Both the position numbers and the translations under genes were made by a program. Below are positions 29,901-38,809 of a stretch of 64,000 nt of DNA, in pieces. The stretch is taken from contig OZ038391.1 in NCBI GenBank assembly GCA_964036045.1, positions 45,023,621 to 45,087,620 of the forward strand. The letters are read 5' to 3'. Position 1 is the first letter of the stretch. Each line of letters opens with the position of its first letter. Source of the stretch: Eutreptiella sp. 'Long Island Sound 2002'. Taxonomy: Eukaryota; Euglenozoa; Euglenophyceae; Eutreptiales; Eutreptiaceae. The notes beneath the pieces are model-generated. The model saw only the letters and a program-made list of their open reading frames with translations. It was not told the DNA's origin and searched no databases.

Positions 29901-31600
29901 GGAGCTGTGGCCGATGTGGGCGCTGCGGGTGTTGCCCTGGTGGATGGTGGTGTTCTGACGGCGGGGGTGGGACCTCGCCACTCCTGGTGGAGGTACCCAT
30001 GGGTGTCGCTGGCCTGTGTGTTGGCTCCCTTGGTGTTGTTGATGCCGATGGTGTCGTACCGGGCGGTGTTGCCGTGGCGATTGCTGTTGATGCTCTGGTT
30101 TGTCCGTGCTGAGGCCGTACTGCCGGTGTCGGTGTCGGTGATGCCGGTGGTGAGGTCGTTGTGGGCGTCGCTATGGTTCTCGGCGTCTCGGACGCTGCTG
30201 ATGCTGGTGGTGGTTGGCGTGGGTCTGTGTGTGGGTGGTCAGCGGCTTGCGTTCAGGGCGGTGGTCGGTTTCTGTGGCTCTGTCTGGGGGGGTGTGCAGT
30301 AGGTGGTGTGGTCCGCTGGTGCTGCTGTTGGTGTAGGTGGCGTAGGTGTTGCCCCGGGTGGTGTCGTGGGTGAGGGTGGTGTTGGCGGCGCCGGTGGTGT
30401 GGGTGTCGCCGGGGACTGCATGGTGGTTCCGGGCGCGTGCCCTCGCTTCCCCTGGCCGGGGCTTGGTGGTTTGTTGGCTCACCGGCTGTGGTGGTTTCGG
30501 TGTCCTCCGGTGGCAGAGGTTGCTGGTGGCGACGCTGATGGTGGGGTGTTGCCGGCGATGGTGTGCTTGATGTCGTTGTCGTGGGTGATGTAGGTGCTGG
30601 AACCGGCGGTGGCATGCGTAGGTGTCGTAGGCGTTGGTGCCGGCGGTGACGGTGTTGGTGAGGGTGTTGTGCTGGCTTGATTTTTGGCGGTGTTGGTGTT
30701 TCCGATGGCGTGGATGCCGGTGGCGGTGGTTCTGGGTGCGAGCCGGTGGGGGACCGGATCGGCTGGGTGCGGTCGTTGGTCAGTGTTGGGTGGGTTTTTG
30801 TGTTGGTTTGTTGTTGGTGAGGGTGTCCCTTGTCCTAGTGTTTTGGTGGGTGCTGGGGTCGCTGGTGTTGCCGATGGTGCTTCCGCTGGTTTCGGGTGTG
30901 TCCGCTGGTGAGGGTGTCGTGGCGTCCGGTTTGGGCGTTGGTGGCGGTGCTGGTGTGGGTGTCGTAGTGCCCGGTCCTGGTGTTGGGCGTGGCCGTTCGG
31001 TTGTTTCTGGGTGTGGCCGTTCGCCACTCCTGGCTGCGGGCTTGGTGGGTCCTCCTTTGCGTCCTAGCGGCTTCTGGCGGCCCTGCAGCCCCCCTGGCGG
31101 GGGGGGGTTGCTGGGTTCCTGTTGTTTGGGTTTGTGTGTGTTGTGTGTGTGGTGCGGGCGGCGCCTGCGCTTTGGTGTGTGGTGTGCGCTTATGGGGCTC
31201 GTGTCGGTGGCGGTTGTGGGGGTGTGTGTTGTGTGCACGCTCGGGCGTGTGTGCGGTGTGTTGGTGGTGCGTTTGGGCGCCTGCCCTCGCCTTTGCGGGC
31301 GTGGTTTGGCGGCCCTGTTTGGTGTGGGGGCTGTGTGTCGTGCCCCCCCCCCTGTCTCGGCTGTGTGGTTCCCCGCCCCCCTTGGCTGGGGTCTGTTGGT
31401 GGTGCGTCCCCTTGCTGTCCCCTTTGCGTGCCCTCCTCCTTCTGTCTCTTTTCCGTGTCGCTTGGGGCGGTGTCGTGCCCGGGCCTTCCCGGCTGTGGTG
31501 TGTGGGGGGGGGTCCTTGTCGCCGGCTCGGGTCCCTTCCCCTGTTGTTTCCCCGTGGGGGGGCCGGTGCTTGCACTCCCCGTCAGGGTGTAACTCTGTTG
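26910..31600 (-). other. LINE 5' region, G/T-rich low complexity
   Basis: No supported gene. The plus strand is a long run of GGTG, GTTGG and TGGTGG words with little C or A. Long frames on both strands encode only His/Thr/Pro or Val/Gly/Trp repeats. Short hairpin words of the form GCCACTCCTGGC appear at 29008 and 31023, with variants near 28335, 29830 and 29980. It likely belongs to the 5' untranslated part of the LINE. Confidence 0.55.
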
Positions 31601-32229
31601 TACGGATGCCGTCCATGGACCTGTTCCGTAGCCAGGTACTCCAGCCGTTCCCCACACCGGGGTCGGGTACACTGTGGGTCGCTGGGGAGTCCTTGCGGGA
31701 CAGGCGCGTCTCTTGCCTGCCCCGATGGACGGTGTGCCCTACCCGCAGCCCCTCGCTGGGCCCGAACCGCAGTACGTGCCGTGGGGAGTGCTCTTGGTCA
31801 GGCCCATTGGTCACTCCCCCAGGCCGGTGCCACCGCGGGCCGCTGACCAACGGTCCCGGGCGTATCCCACCTTATTGCGTGTGCTCAGGTGGGGCCGATA
31901 CGGTCACCGGGGGGGCCCCCAAACCCCTGAGGTTGGGTCCCTCTCCTGCGCCCCCCGTGGGCCCTTTTCGTCCCGCCCCCCTTTTCGCTGTGCGGTTTGC
32001 GGTGGTTGGTGTCCCGTCTCTCCGGGGTGGGGTGGTGGTGGTGGGGGGGGGGGGGGTGTTCGCTGTTCCTGGCTGTGTTGCTTGCGGGCGTGTCGCCCCC
32101 TCCTCTGGTCGTGGGTCGCCGCCGGTGTGTGTGTTTGTGGCGCGGTGCGTGCGCGCGTGGTGTCTGTGTTGGTGTGTGGTGCGTGGTTTGTGGTGTGTGG
32201 TGTGCGGTGGTGGTGTGTTGGTGGGGTTG
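31601..32229 (-). other. LINE 5' region, non-repetitive island
   Basis: About 300 bases from 31601 are of ordinary complexity and do not share the flanking repeat words; G-rich sequence then resumes. I recognise nothing in it. It may be a unique piece of the 5' UTR or a remnant of another sequence. Confidence 0.35.
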
Positions 32230-34310
32230 TGGCGGGTGTGTGGTGTGGTTGGTCCCTCGCCACTCCTGGCGGAGGTTCCTGTGTGCTACTCCCCGCCACT
32301 CCTGGCTGGGTTTCGCTGCCTGTGGTGTTGTGCGGCTCCCCGCCACTCCTGGCTGGGGTTCCACCGCCGGCAGTGGCGTGTGGTGTGTGGTGTGTGGTGT
32401 GTGGTGTGTGGTGAGCGGTGGCGGTGTGTTGGTGGGGTTGTGGCTGGTGTGTGGTGCGGTTGGTCCCTCACCACTCCTGGCAGAGGTTTCCGTGTGCTAC
32501 TCCCCGCCACTCCTGGTTGGGTTTCGCTGCCGGTGGTGGTGGGCGGTCCTCGCCACTCCTGGCTGAGGTCTCCGGGCGGCGGTGGTGTGTGGTGGGGTTG
32601 TGGCTGGTGTGTGGTGTGTTTGGTCCCTCGCCACTCCTGGCGGAGGTTCCTGTGTGCTACTCCCCGCCACTCCTGGCTGGGTTTCGCTGCCTGTGGTGGT
32701 GTGCGGTTCCCCGCCACTCCTTGCTGGGGCCTGCTGGCGGCGGTGGTGCGTGGCGCGTGGTGTGTGGTGTGTGGTGTGTGGTGGGCGGCGGTGCTGTGTT
32801 GGTGGGGTTGTGGCTGTGGTTGGTCCCTCGCCACTCCTGGCGGAGGTTCCTGTGTTCTACTCCCCGCCACTCCTGGCTGGGTTTCGATGCCGGTGGCGGT
32901 GGGCGGTCCTCGCCACTCCTGGCTGAGGGCCCTGGGCGCGGTTTCCCGTCACTCCTGGCTGGGGTTCGCTGGCGGCGGCGGTGTGTGGTGGGGTTGTGGT
33001 TGGTGTGTGGTGTGGTTGGTCCCTCGCCACCCCTGGCGGAGTTTCCTGTGTGCTACTCCCCGCCACTCCTGGCTGGGTTTCGCTGCCGGTGGTGGTGGGC
33101 GGTCCCCGCCACTCCTGGCTGGGGTCCGCTGGCGGCGGTGGTGTGTGGTGTGTGGCGGTGGTGTGTTGGTCGTTGGTCCCTCGCCACTCCTGGCGGAGGT
33201 TCCTGTGTGCTACTCCCCGCCACTCCTGGCTGGGTTTCGCTGCTGGTGGTGGTGGGCGGTCCTCGCCACTCCTGGCTGGGGTCCGTTGGCGGCGGTGTGT
33301 GGCGTGGTCGGTCCCTCGCCACTCCTGGCGGAGGTTCCTGCGTGCTACTCCCCGCCACTCCTGGCTGGGTTTCGCTGCCGGTGGTGGTGTGCGGTTTCCC
33401 GCCACTCCTGGCTGGGGCCTGCTGGCGGTGCTGGTGCGTGGTGTGTGGTGTGTGGTGTGCGGCGGTGGTGTGTTGGCGGGGTTGTGGGTGGTGTGTGGTG
33501 TGGTTGGTCCCTCGCCACTCCTGGCGGAGGTTCCTGTGTGCTACTCCCCGCCACTCCTGGCTGGGTTTCGCTGCCGGTGGTGGTGGGCGGTCCCCGCCAC
33601 TCCTGGCTGGGGTCCGCTGGCGGCGGTGGTGTGTGGTGTGTGGCGGTGGTGTGTTGGTTGTTGGTCCCTCGCCACTCCTGGCAGAGGTTCCTGTGTGCTA
33701 CTCCCCGCCAGTCCTGGCTGGGTTTCGCTGCTGGTGGTGGTGGGCGGTCCTCGCCACTCCTGGCTGGGGTCCGTTGGCGGCGGTGTGTGGCGTGGTCGGC
33801 CCCTCGCCACTCCTGGCGGGGGTTCCTGCGTGCTACTCCCCGCCACTCCTGGCTGGGTTTCGGTGCCGGTGGTGGTGTGTGGTCCCCCGCCTCTCCCGGC
33901 TGGGGTCCGCTGGCGGCGGTGGTGTGTGGTGTGTGGTGTGTGGTGTGTGGTGTGCGGTGGTGGTGTGCTGGTGGGGTTGCGGCTGGTGTGTAGTGTGGTT
34001 GGTTCCTCGCCACTCCCGGCGGAGGTTCCTGTGTGCTACTCCCCGCCACTCCTGGCTGGGTTTCGCTGCCGGCGGTCGTGGGCGTTCCTCGCCACTCCTG
34101 GCGGAGGGTCCCGGGCGCGGTTCCCCGCCACTCCTGGCTGGGTTTCGCTGTCGGCGGTGGTGCGTGGTGTGCGGTGTGTGGTGTGCGGCGTGTGGCGTGC
34201 GGCGGTGGCGTGTGTGGTGGGTTTGTGGCTGGTGTGGTTGGTCCCTCGCCACTCCTGGCGGAGGTTCCTGTGTGCTACTCCCCGCCACTCCTGGCTGGGT
34301 TTCGCTGCCG
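32230..34310 (-). repeat. Tandem array of short palindromes in the LINE 5' region
   Basis: About 35-40 copies of GCCACTCCTGGC or near variants recur every 35-75 bases. Each can fold as a GCCA/TGGC stem with a CTCC loop, and CGCCACTCCTGGCG copies extend the stem. They alternate in two settings, one followed by GGAGGTTCCTGTGTGCTACT and the other by TGGGTTTCGCTGCC. A higher-order period of about 490 bp is visible from 33021 to 33509 to 34004. TGTGG microsatellite fills the gaps. Confidence 0.85.
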
Positions 34311-34599
34311 GTGGTGGTGTGGTGTGGTGGTGCGGTGGGTGTGTCTTCCGGGTGCCCTTCCCCTTGGCCCTGGTGTGTGTGTGTGCGCTGTGTGGCCCTT
34401 CGTGTTGGTGTGGGTGGCGTGGGGGGGGGGGGGTCGCGCTCGGTGTGGCTGTCGTGCGTGCGCGTGTGTGTGCTCGCGGTGTGTGGTTGGTGGGGTGGGG
34501 TGTGTCATACCTTGGCTGGTTCTCGTCGTCGGTCGTCGGCATGTTTCAAAAGGCAGAAGAAGAGGTCCTGTAGATGCGTAGCAGAGATGCGTGGCATGT

Positions 34600-35600
34600 G
34601 TGATGCGTAGCACGTACCTGTCCTTTCGTCCCATCATGTTTTCTTCCCCTGTTGAGAAAGAGCGTGCGCAGGTCCTTTTTGTTTTTTTTTTTGCGTGTTG
34701 TGGTTTGTGTCTCCTCCCTCGTGTTTTTTTTTTCTCTCGCTGCGTCTTCGATAACATACCCCTCCGCATTGTGTTTCCCCTATAGAGAGGGCGTGGAAGG
34801 CGGTTTCGTGGTTTTTTTTTTTTCAACATACTTGTTGTACCTTGTGCCGCTTCTTGTTGCCGTCCCCTATAGAGAAAGCGTGTGTTTGTTTGTGGGTGGG
34901 GCGGGGGTGGGGTTGCATACCATGACTTTCCTTTGTCTCGTCTCCGTCTTCGTGCATCTTGCGGCTTTGTGTGCGTTTGTGTTTTCGTCCCCTTGGCGCC
35001 TCCCCTCGCATTTTTAACATACTTGTTCGTCATACCTCCATACCATTGTTTCCCCGTGGTACGTGGTCATTCCCTATAGCGAGAGCGTGTGTGTGTTTGC
35101 GGGCGCGGCGGTGTGGGGTTCATACCTTGTTTTTCCTTGCTCTTGTCTCCGTCTTCTCGCTCCTTGCGGTCTTGTTTATGTGTGTGCGTGTGTGCGTGGT
35201 CCGTCCCTTTGGCGCCCTCCCTCGTATTGTTAACATACTTGCTCGCCATACCGTTGTTTCCTCGTGGTTGGTGAACGTTCTCTTGTTCGCCTTTTCATTG
35301 TTTCCCCTTTGTCCGTGGCCGCCCCATACCTTTTGCGCTTTTGTGGATTTTTTTTTTTTTTCGCGGCGGTCGGGGCCAATGGAGGAATAAATATGGGGGA
35401 TATATGGTTGTGGTTTGTGTTTGCGGGCGTGCCTTTTGACGTGCGTGGCGGTTCGTCGTTCTTTTGTTTTTTTTTTTGCGTGCGGTGTTGTCCCTTGGGC
35501 GCCCTCCTTCGCAACATACTTGGTTTTCTCATCCACGTATGCGTGGCGGTGGATACGATATGTATGACGCATGGGGCCGTAACATACTTCGTTGTCATAC
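34600..35600 (-). repeat. Irregular tandem repeats near the LINE 5' end
   Basis: Blocks containing TTGGCGCC, CCCTCG and AACATACTTG recur, with AACATACTTG or a variant at 34825, 35016, 35232, 35513 and 35581. CCCTATAGAGA-type words lie between the first copies (near 34780, 34865, 35073). Units are about 190-280 bp. Repeated 5' monomers can carry promoters in LINEs; that role is inferred here. Confidence 0.6.
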
Positions 35601-35699
35601 CTCGTTTTCCCGTGGTCCGTGGTCGCGTCTTTTTTGTTTGTGGTTTGGTGTTTCTCTTTTTGTTGCGTTTCCTTCTCTCTTTTTTTTTTTTTTGACGCT

Positions 35700-35890
35700 T
35701 ACATGTCGCCTAGCTCCTATGGCACGCACTTTGCTAGGTGGCTCGGCGCTCGCTTTGTTCTTGTCTTCGTCGTCGTGGCTTGCTGGTTTTTGGTGTTCGC
35801 CTCTTTTCTTCTTCTTTGTTTGTGGAGCGCGCACAAGTCCCTAGCGCCTAGGACACGCACTTTGCTAGGTGTTTTGGAGCATGCAACGCT
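35700..35890 (-). repeat. Two-copy repeat near the LINE 5' end
   Basis: Two copies of a roughly 30-base word around CACGCACTTTGCTAGG lie at about 35709 and 35840, a spacing of 131 bases. From 35890 to 36083 the sequence is unique and ends at the target duplication. Confidence 0.55.
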
Positions 35891-36083
35891 CAGGTTCTTC
35901 GCCGTCGCGACTCTATTGTTCGTCTTTGTTTTGTGAGTGTCCTAAATTTTGCGACCTCGCCAAACAGCGGCGTAAAATTTTTGGGGGGGTTTCTGAGGTC
36001 GGAAAAAACGATTTTTCGCTTTATTTTTGCTGGCGGTGCGTCGTTTTCTTAGTTTTGTATTATTCTTCTGCTGCGATCGTGCG

Positions 36084-36091
36084 ACAATCAG
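36084..36091 (+). repeat. Target-site duplication of the giant LINE, right
   Basis: ACAATCAG, identical to 11048-11055. Downstream, element B's protease resumes in frame. Confidence 0.9.
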
Positions 36092-37056
36092 TCTGGAGTG
36101 TGGAAGAGACGGTCACTGAGGAGTGGTTTGCTGGAAAATTCTATGAAGCCAGCATAAAGTACGATTTATTCTTGGGTCAACCATGGCTTCACGCTCACCG
36201 TGTGTCGCCCATGGGACACAGGACGTGCTTCCTCCAAGATACGTCGACCAACGACCCGTCCGATCTGTATTATCTGCACCCATATACCAAGAGTATCCAC
36301 CAATTCAAGGAAAAAAATAAGCTGCATTTTCAGCAAGATGGGCAGGAATGGACAAGGAATCAAGAAGATTTCGACGAAGGAAAGGTGGATTCGTTGAACA
36401 GCAAGAAGTGGAAGTCAGTTTGCTATCGAGTAGTCTACAAATGGCGGGACATTCTGGTGGATTATTTCGAAAAGAACCACAATTTTCGTCCTGAAGTTGA
36501 TGCTTTTGCAAACAAAAAGAATAAAAGATTTCCGAAGTTCTACGACGATGCCTGGAGTGAGGACTGGTCTGAACCTCTTTGGATCAATCCGCCCTTCGAC
36601 GTTTTTCCTCGTGTGGTGCAGAAGCTGAAGCAATCCGGCGCAAAGGCGATTTTAATTGTCCCCAATTGGCCAAGACAAGAGTGGTTCAAGGACATTATGG
36701 ACATTTCTATCGACATTGTCGAGCTACCTCACAAGGGAGTGAAGCTGTGTTGCGAAGACAATGGCAAGCCTTTACCACAGCGTTCGTGGAGCACGTTGGC
36801 GTGCTTAGTTGACGGGAATCTGGGAGATTATTGGCAAGATGGCAGTGAAATGGGAACAGAAGAGGTTATCTCAAATTCCTCAAGAATCGATGAAATTGAG
36901 GTGGATGAAGACGATCGAGAGCGGAATCCTGACGTATCGTCGCGGAAGGAGGGAAGGACAATCGGCGTCCCTCAAGAGAACGCCTCCATCCATTACAATT
37001 CGTCCCCATCAGACAAGAATCAAGCCAAAAAAGTCAAGAATTTCAAGCAAGAATGA
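36084..37056 (+). pseudogene. Element B protease 3' part and DAM-like segment
   Basis: The first 35 codons complete the retropepsin; YDLFLGQPWL (about 36160-36189) is its typical last strand. A separate domain follows at about 36448-36816: VDAFANKKNKRFPKF, then WINPPFDVFPRV, then AILIVPNWPRQEW. NPPF has the form of the D/N-P-P-Y/F motif of N6-adenine methyltransferases, and the overall pattern resembles the DAM-like domain of DIRS retrotransposons. Finding it between protease and RT of a Ty3/gypsy element is unusual. The frame ends at a TAA (37054-37056) and RT lies in the +1 frame, overlapping from 36809. The upstream start at 35869 lies in LINE sequence and is not genuine. Confidence 0.65.
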
Positions 37057-38302
37057 AGACAAATCTCCAAGAATCTCGCCTGAATTGACAGGAATGAAGC
37101 TGAATTCGTCCGACCATCCCTTCAAGACATTTGTGGACCCCTTTCATTGGTGGGATCCCACGGAGGAGCGAGCTCAGGTGAGCTTCATCCGCCAACAATG
37201 CGACGAAGAAGTTTGGAATGAAGTGGCCAAGAAAATGAGACCACGACCAACAATTCGCAAATTGGGGGACATAATGTCGGTGATTAAATGTGGGAATCAG
37301 GTCGACGGAGACAAGATATCTGCAAGAAGGGACGCAGTGTTCGAAGATTATCAAGATGACGTGCTGAGTGGGAAGTTGTGGAAAAACCCCCCAATTCGAT
37401 GTGAAAATGGGGAAGCCAAGATTGACATAATCGAAGGCTCCAAGGTTCACAAACAACGTCCATTCTATCTCCACGGCACCAAAGCAGATGCCCTGCGAAA
37501 GATTATTGAGCGCAATCTCTATGAGTCCGGTTGGTTGGAGGGCTGCATGAGTTCTGAGTGGTGTTCAGCACCATTTACCGTGCCACAACCCCCACCTGCT
37601 GATCAATCCAGCATAGATGCTTGGCGTCTAGTGGTGGATTACAGAGCCCTGAATGCCGCCACAGTACCAGACGCGCATCCTCTTCCTTTAATCGGGAAGG
37701 AGATCGCCGCGAGAGCAAAAGGCAAGCTCTTTACTGTGTTGGATTTGCGCCATGGCTTTCACCAAATGCCACTTCGAAAGGAGGATAGGCATTTGACGGC
37801 AATGTGCACGCCCTGTGGCACTGTCCAGTGGACTGTACTGCCGATGAGTCTGAAGGGTGCGCCGTCGATGTTCCAGAAGATGATGGAGACTATTTTATTT
37901 CAGAAGCACAAGTCTCTGGATTTACAAGAATTCTGCAGCATCTACATTGACGACCTTCTGATTGCCACGCCGTTGGGAAAAAACTTTGATGAGTGCCTGA
38001 AGTTGCACGAGGAACAAGTTCGAAAAGTTCTCGAAGTCCTTCGACAAGAGAAGCTCGTGTGTGGACCCAAGAAGGGCAAGATGTTCCTCCAATCGGTGGA
38101 ATTTTGTGGCTCTGTCTTGGAAGATGGGACAAGAAGACCAGCCCCAGGAAAAATGGCTGCCCTGCAGCTCTGGGAAAGGCCTAAAACCATCACGCAGCTT
38201 CGTGCCTTTTTAGGCTGCTGCAATTACTACCACGAGTTCCTTCCTCTCTACGCCAAGTTCTCTGGTCCATTGACAGAGTTACTGAAGGTTGGCAAAATAT
38301 AA
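36809..38302 (+). CDS. pol: Element B reverse transcriptase
   Basis: Ty3/gypsy RT. From about 37440 it shows LVVDYRALN, FTVLDLRHGFHQ, VQWTVLPMSLKGAPSMFQ and the catalytic IYIDDLLIATP (near 37945). The first 200 residues are a Lys/Arg/Ser-rich linker. The frame ends at a TAA (38300-38302) in the tether to RNase H and continues in the same frame after it. It is shifted +1 from the protease/DAM-like frame, so Pol must have come from a frameshift or the shift is a mutation. Confidence 0.85.
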   Translation: MTGIWEIIGKMAVKWEQKRLSQIPQESMKLRWMKTIESGILTYRRGRREGQSASLKRTPPSITIRPHQTRIKPKKSRISSKNEDKSPRISPELTGMKLNSSDHPFKTFVDPFHWWDPTEERAQVSFIRQQCDEEVWNEVAKKMRPRPTIRKLGDIMSVIKCGNQVDGDKISARRDAVFEDYQDDVLSGKLWKNPPIRCENGEAKIDIIEGSKVHKQRPFYLHGTKADALRKIIERNLYESGWLEGCMSSEWCSAPFTVPQPPPADQSSIDAWRLVVDYRALNAATVPDAHPLPLIGKEIAARAKGKLFTVLDLRHGFHQMPLRKEDRHLTAMCTPCGTVQWTVLPMSLKGAPSMFQKMMETILFQKHKSLDLQEFCSIYIDDLLIATPLGKNFDECLKLHEEQVRKVLEVLRQEKLVCGPKKGKMFLQSVEFCGSVLEDGTRRPAPGKMAALQLWERPKTITQLRAFLGCCNYYHEFLPLYAKFSGPLTELLKVGKI

Positions 38303-38809
38303 GGAAAGAAGGGATCTCAAGTCAAGCTCAAGTGGACGCCAGAATGTGAAGAAGCCTTTACTGGTGTCAAGGAAGCACTGGCAAATGTGGTTACATTAAA
38401 GACTCCGTGGCTGGATGGAAGACCTTTTTACATTCGTACAGACGCCAGTCGTTACGCCATTGGTGCTACGATCGAACAAGTCGATGACGAAGTTCACCAT
38501 CATCCTCTGGCTTTCCAGTCTCGCAAGCTTACAACAAGACAGCGAAATTGGAGTCCAAGGGAACAAGAAGCCTACGCAATCCTTTGTGCCTTACGGCGTT
38601 ATGAAGGTTGGATCTTGGGCCATCGCGTCGAGGTACTGACTGACCACAAGTCACTGGAGAGCTGGAGGACAGAACATGTGGATACCCCTGGTGGACCAGC
38701 TGGGAGAATAGGCCGTTGGCATGAAACTCTCAGCAGATTTGACCTCCATGTGACTTACATTCCGGGTCGCTACAATACAGTGGCGGACGCCCTGAGTCGC
38801 TGGGCTTAG
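38303..38809 (+). CDS. pol: Element B RNase H
   Basis: In frame with RT after one TAA; the first ATG is at 38387. RNase H motifs are present: FYIRTDASRYAIGA (first Asp), REQEAYAI (Glu), EVLTDHKSLE (Asp) and TVADALSRWA (last Asp). All four acidic positions are kept. It ends at a TAG (38807-38809) right after the domain. Confidence 0.85.
   Translation, partial: GKKGSQVKLKWTPECEEAFTGVKEALANVVTLKTPWLDGRPFYIRTDASRYAIGATIEQVDDEVHHHPLAFQSRKLTTRQRNWSPREQEAYAILCALRRYEGWILGHRVEVLTDHKSLESWRTEHVDTPGGPAGRIGRWHETLSRFDLHVTYIPGRYNTVADALSRWA

Larger units (their letters stand above)
11056..36083 (-). mobile_element. Giant non-LTR retrotransposon (LINE), about 25 kb
   Basis: A single insertion with an 8-bp target duplication lies inside B's protease. 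Read on the minus strand it has a long repeat-rich 5' region (36083-26910), ORF1 (26909-23172), ORF2 with endonuclease, RT and RNase H (23171-17823), ORF3 (17851-13933), a possible ORF4, a 3' UTR and a terminal CTAC-type microsatellite at the target site. That order and tail are typical of LINEs, but the length is several times the usual 4-8 kb. Base composition is extremely C-rich on the coding strand, unlike the elements around it. A later insertion hidden in the low-complexity 5' region cannot be excluded, though I see no second pair of ends. Confidence 0.75.

Noticed and set aside
32230-34310. CRISPR-like array of short palindromic repeats
   Set aside because: Spacers are themselves repeated and vary only slightly, spacing is irregular, no cas genes exist and the context is a eukaryotic retrotransposon.
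30634-34610. Very long plus-strand open frames (over 700-1100 codons) rich in Trp, Val, Gly and the word PRHSW
   Set aside because: They are translations of the tandem palindrome array; stops are rare because the repeat lacks A. The same repeats are open in several frames on both strands.
35869-36083. Start of the B DAM-like ORF at 35869
   Set aside because: These codons lie in the 5' end of the inserted LINE; the B gene resumes only at 36084.
11048-36091. A DNA transposon explanation, since 8-bp duplications are typical of hAT elements
   Set aside because: No terminal inverted repeats at 11056 and 36083, no transposase; a LINE ORF2 and a microsatellite tail explain the unit better.
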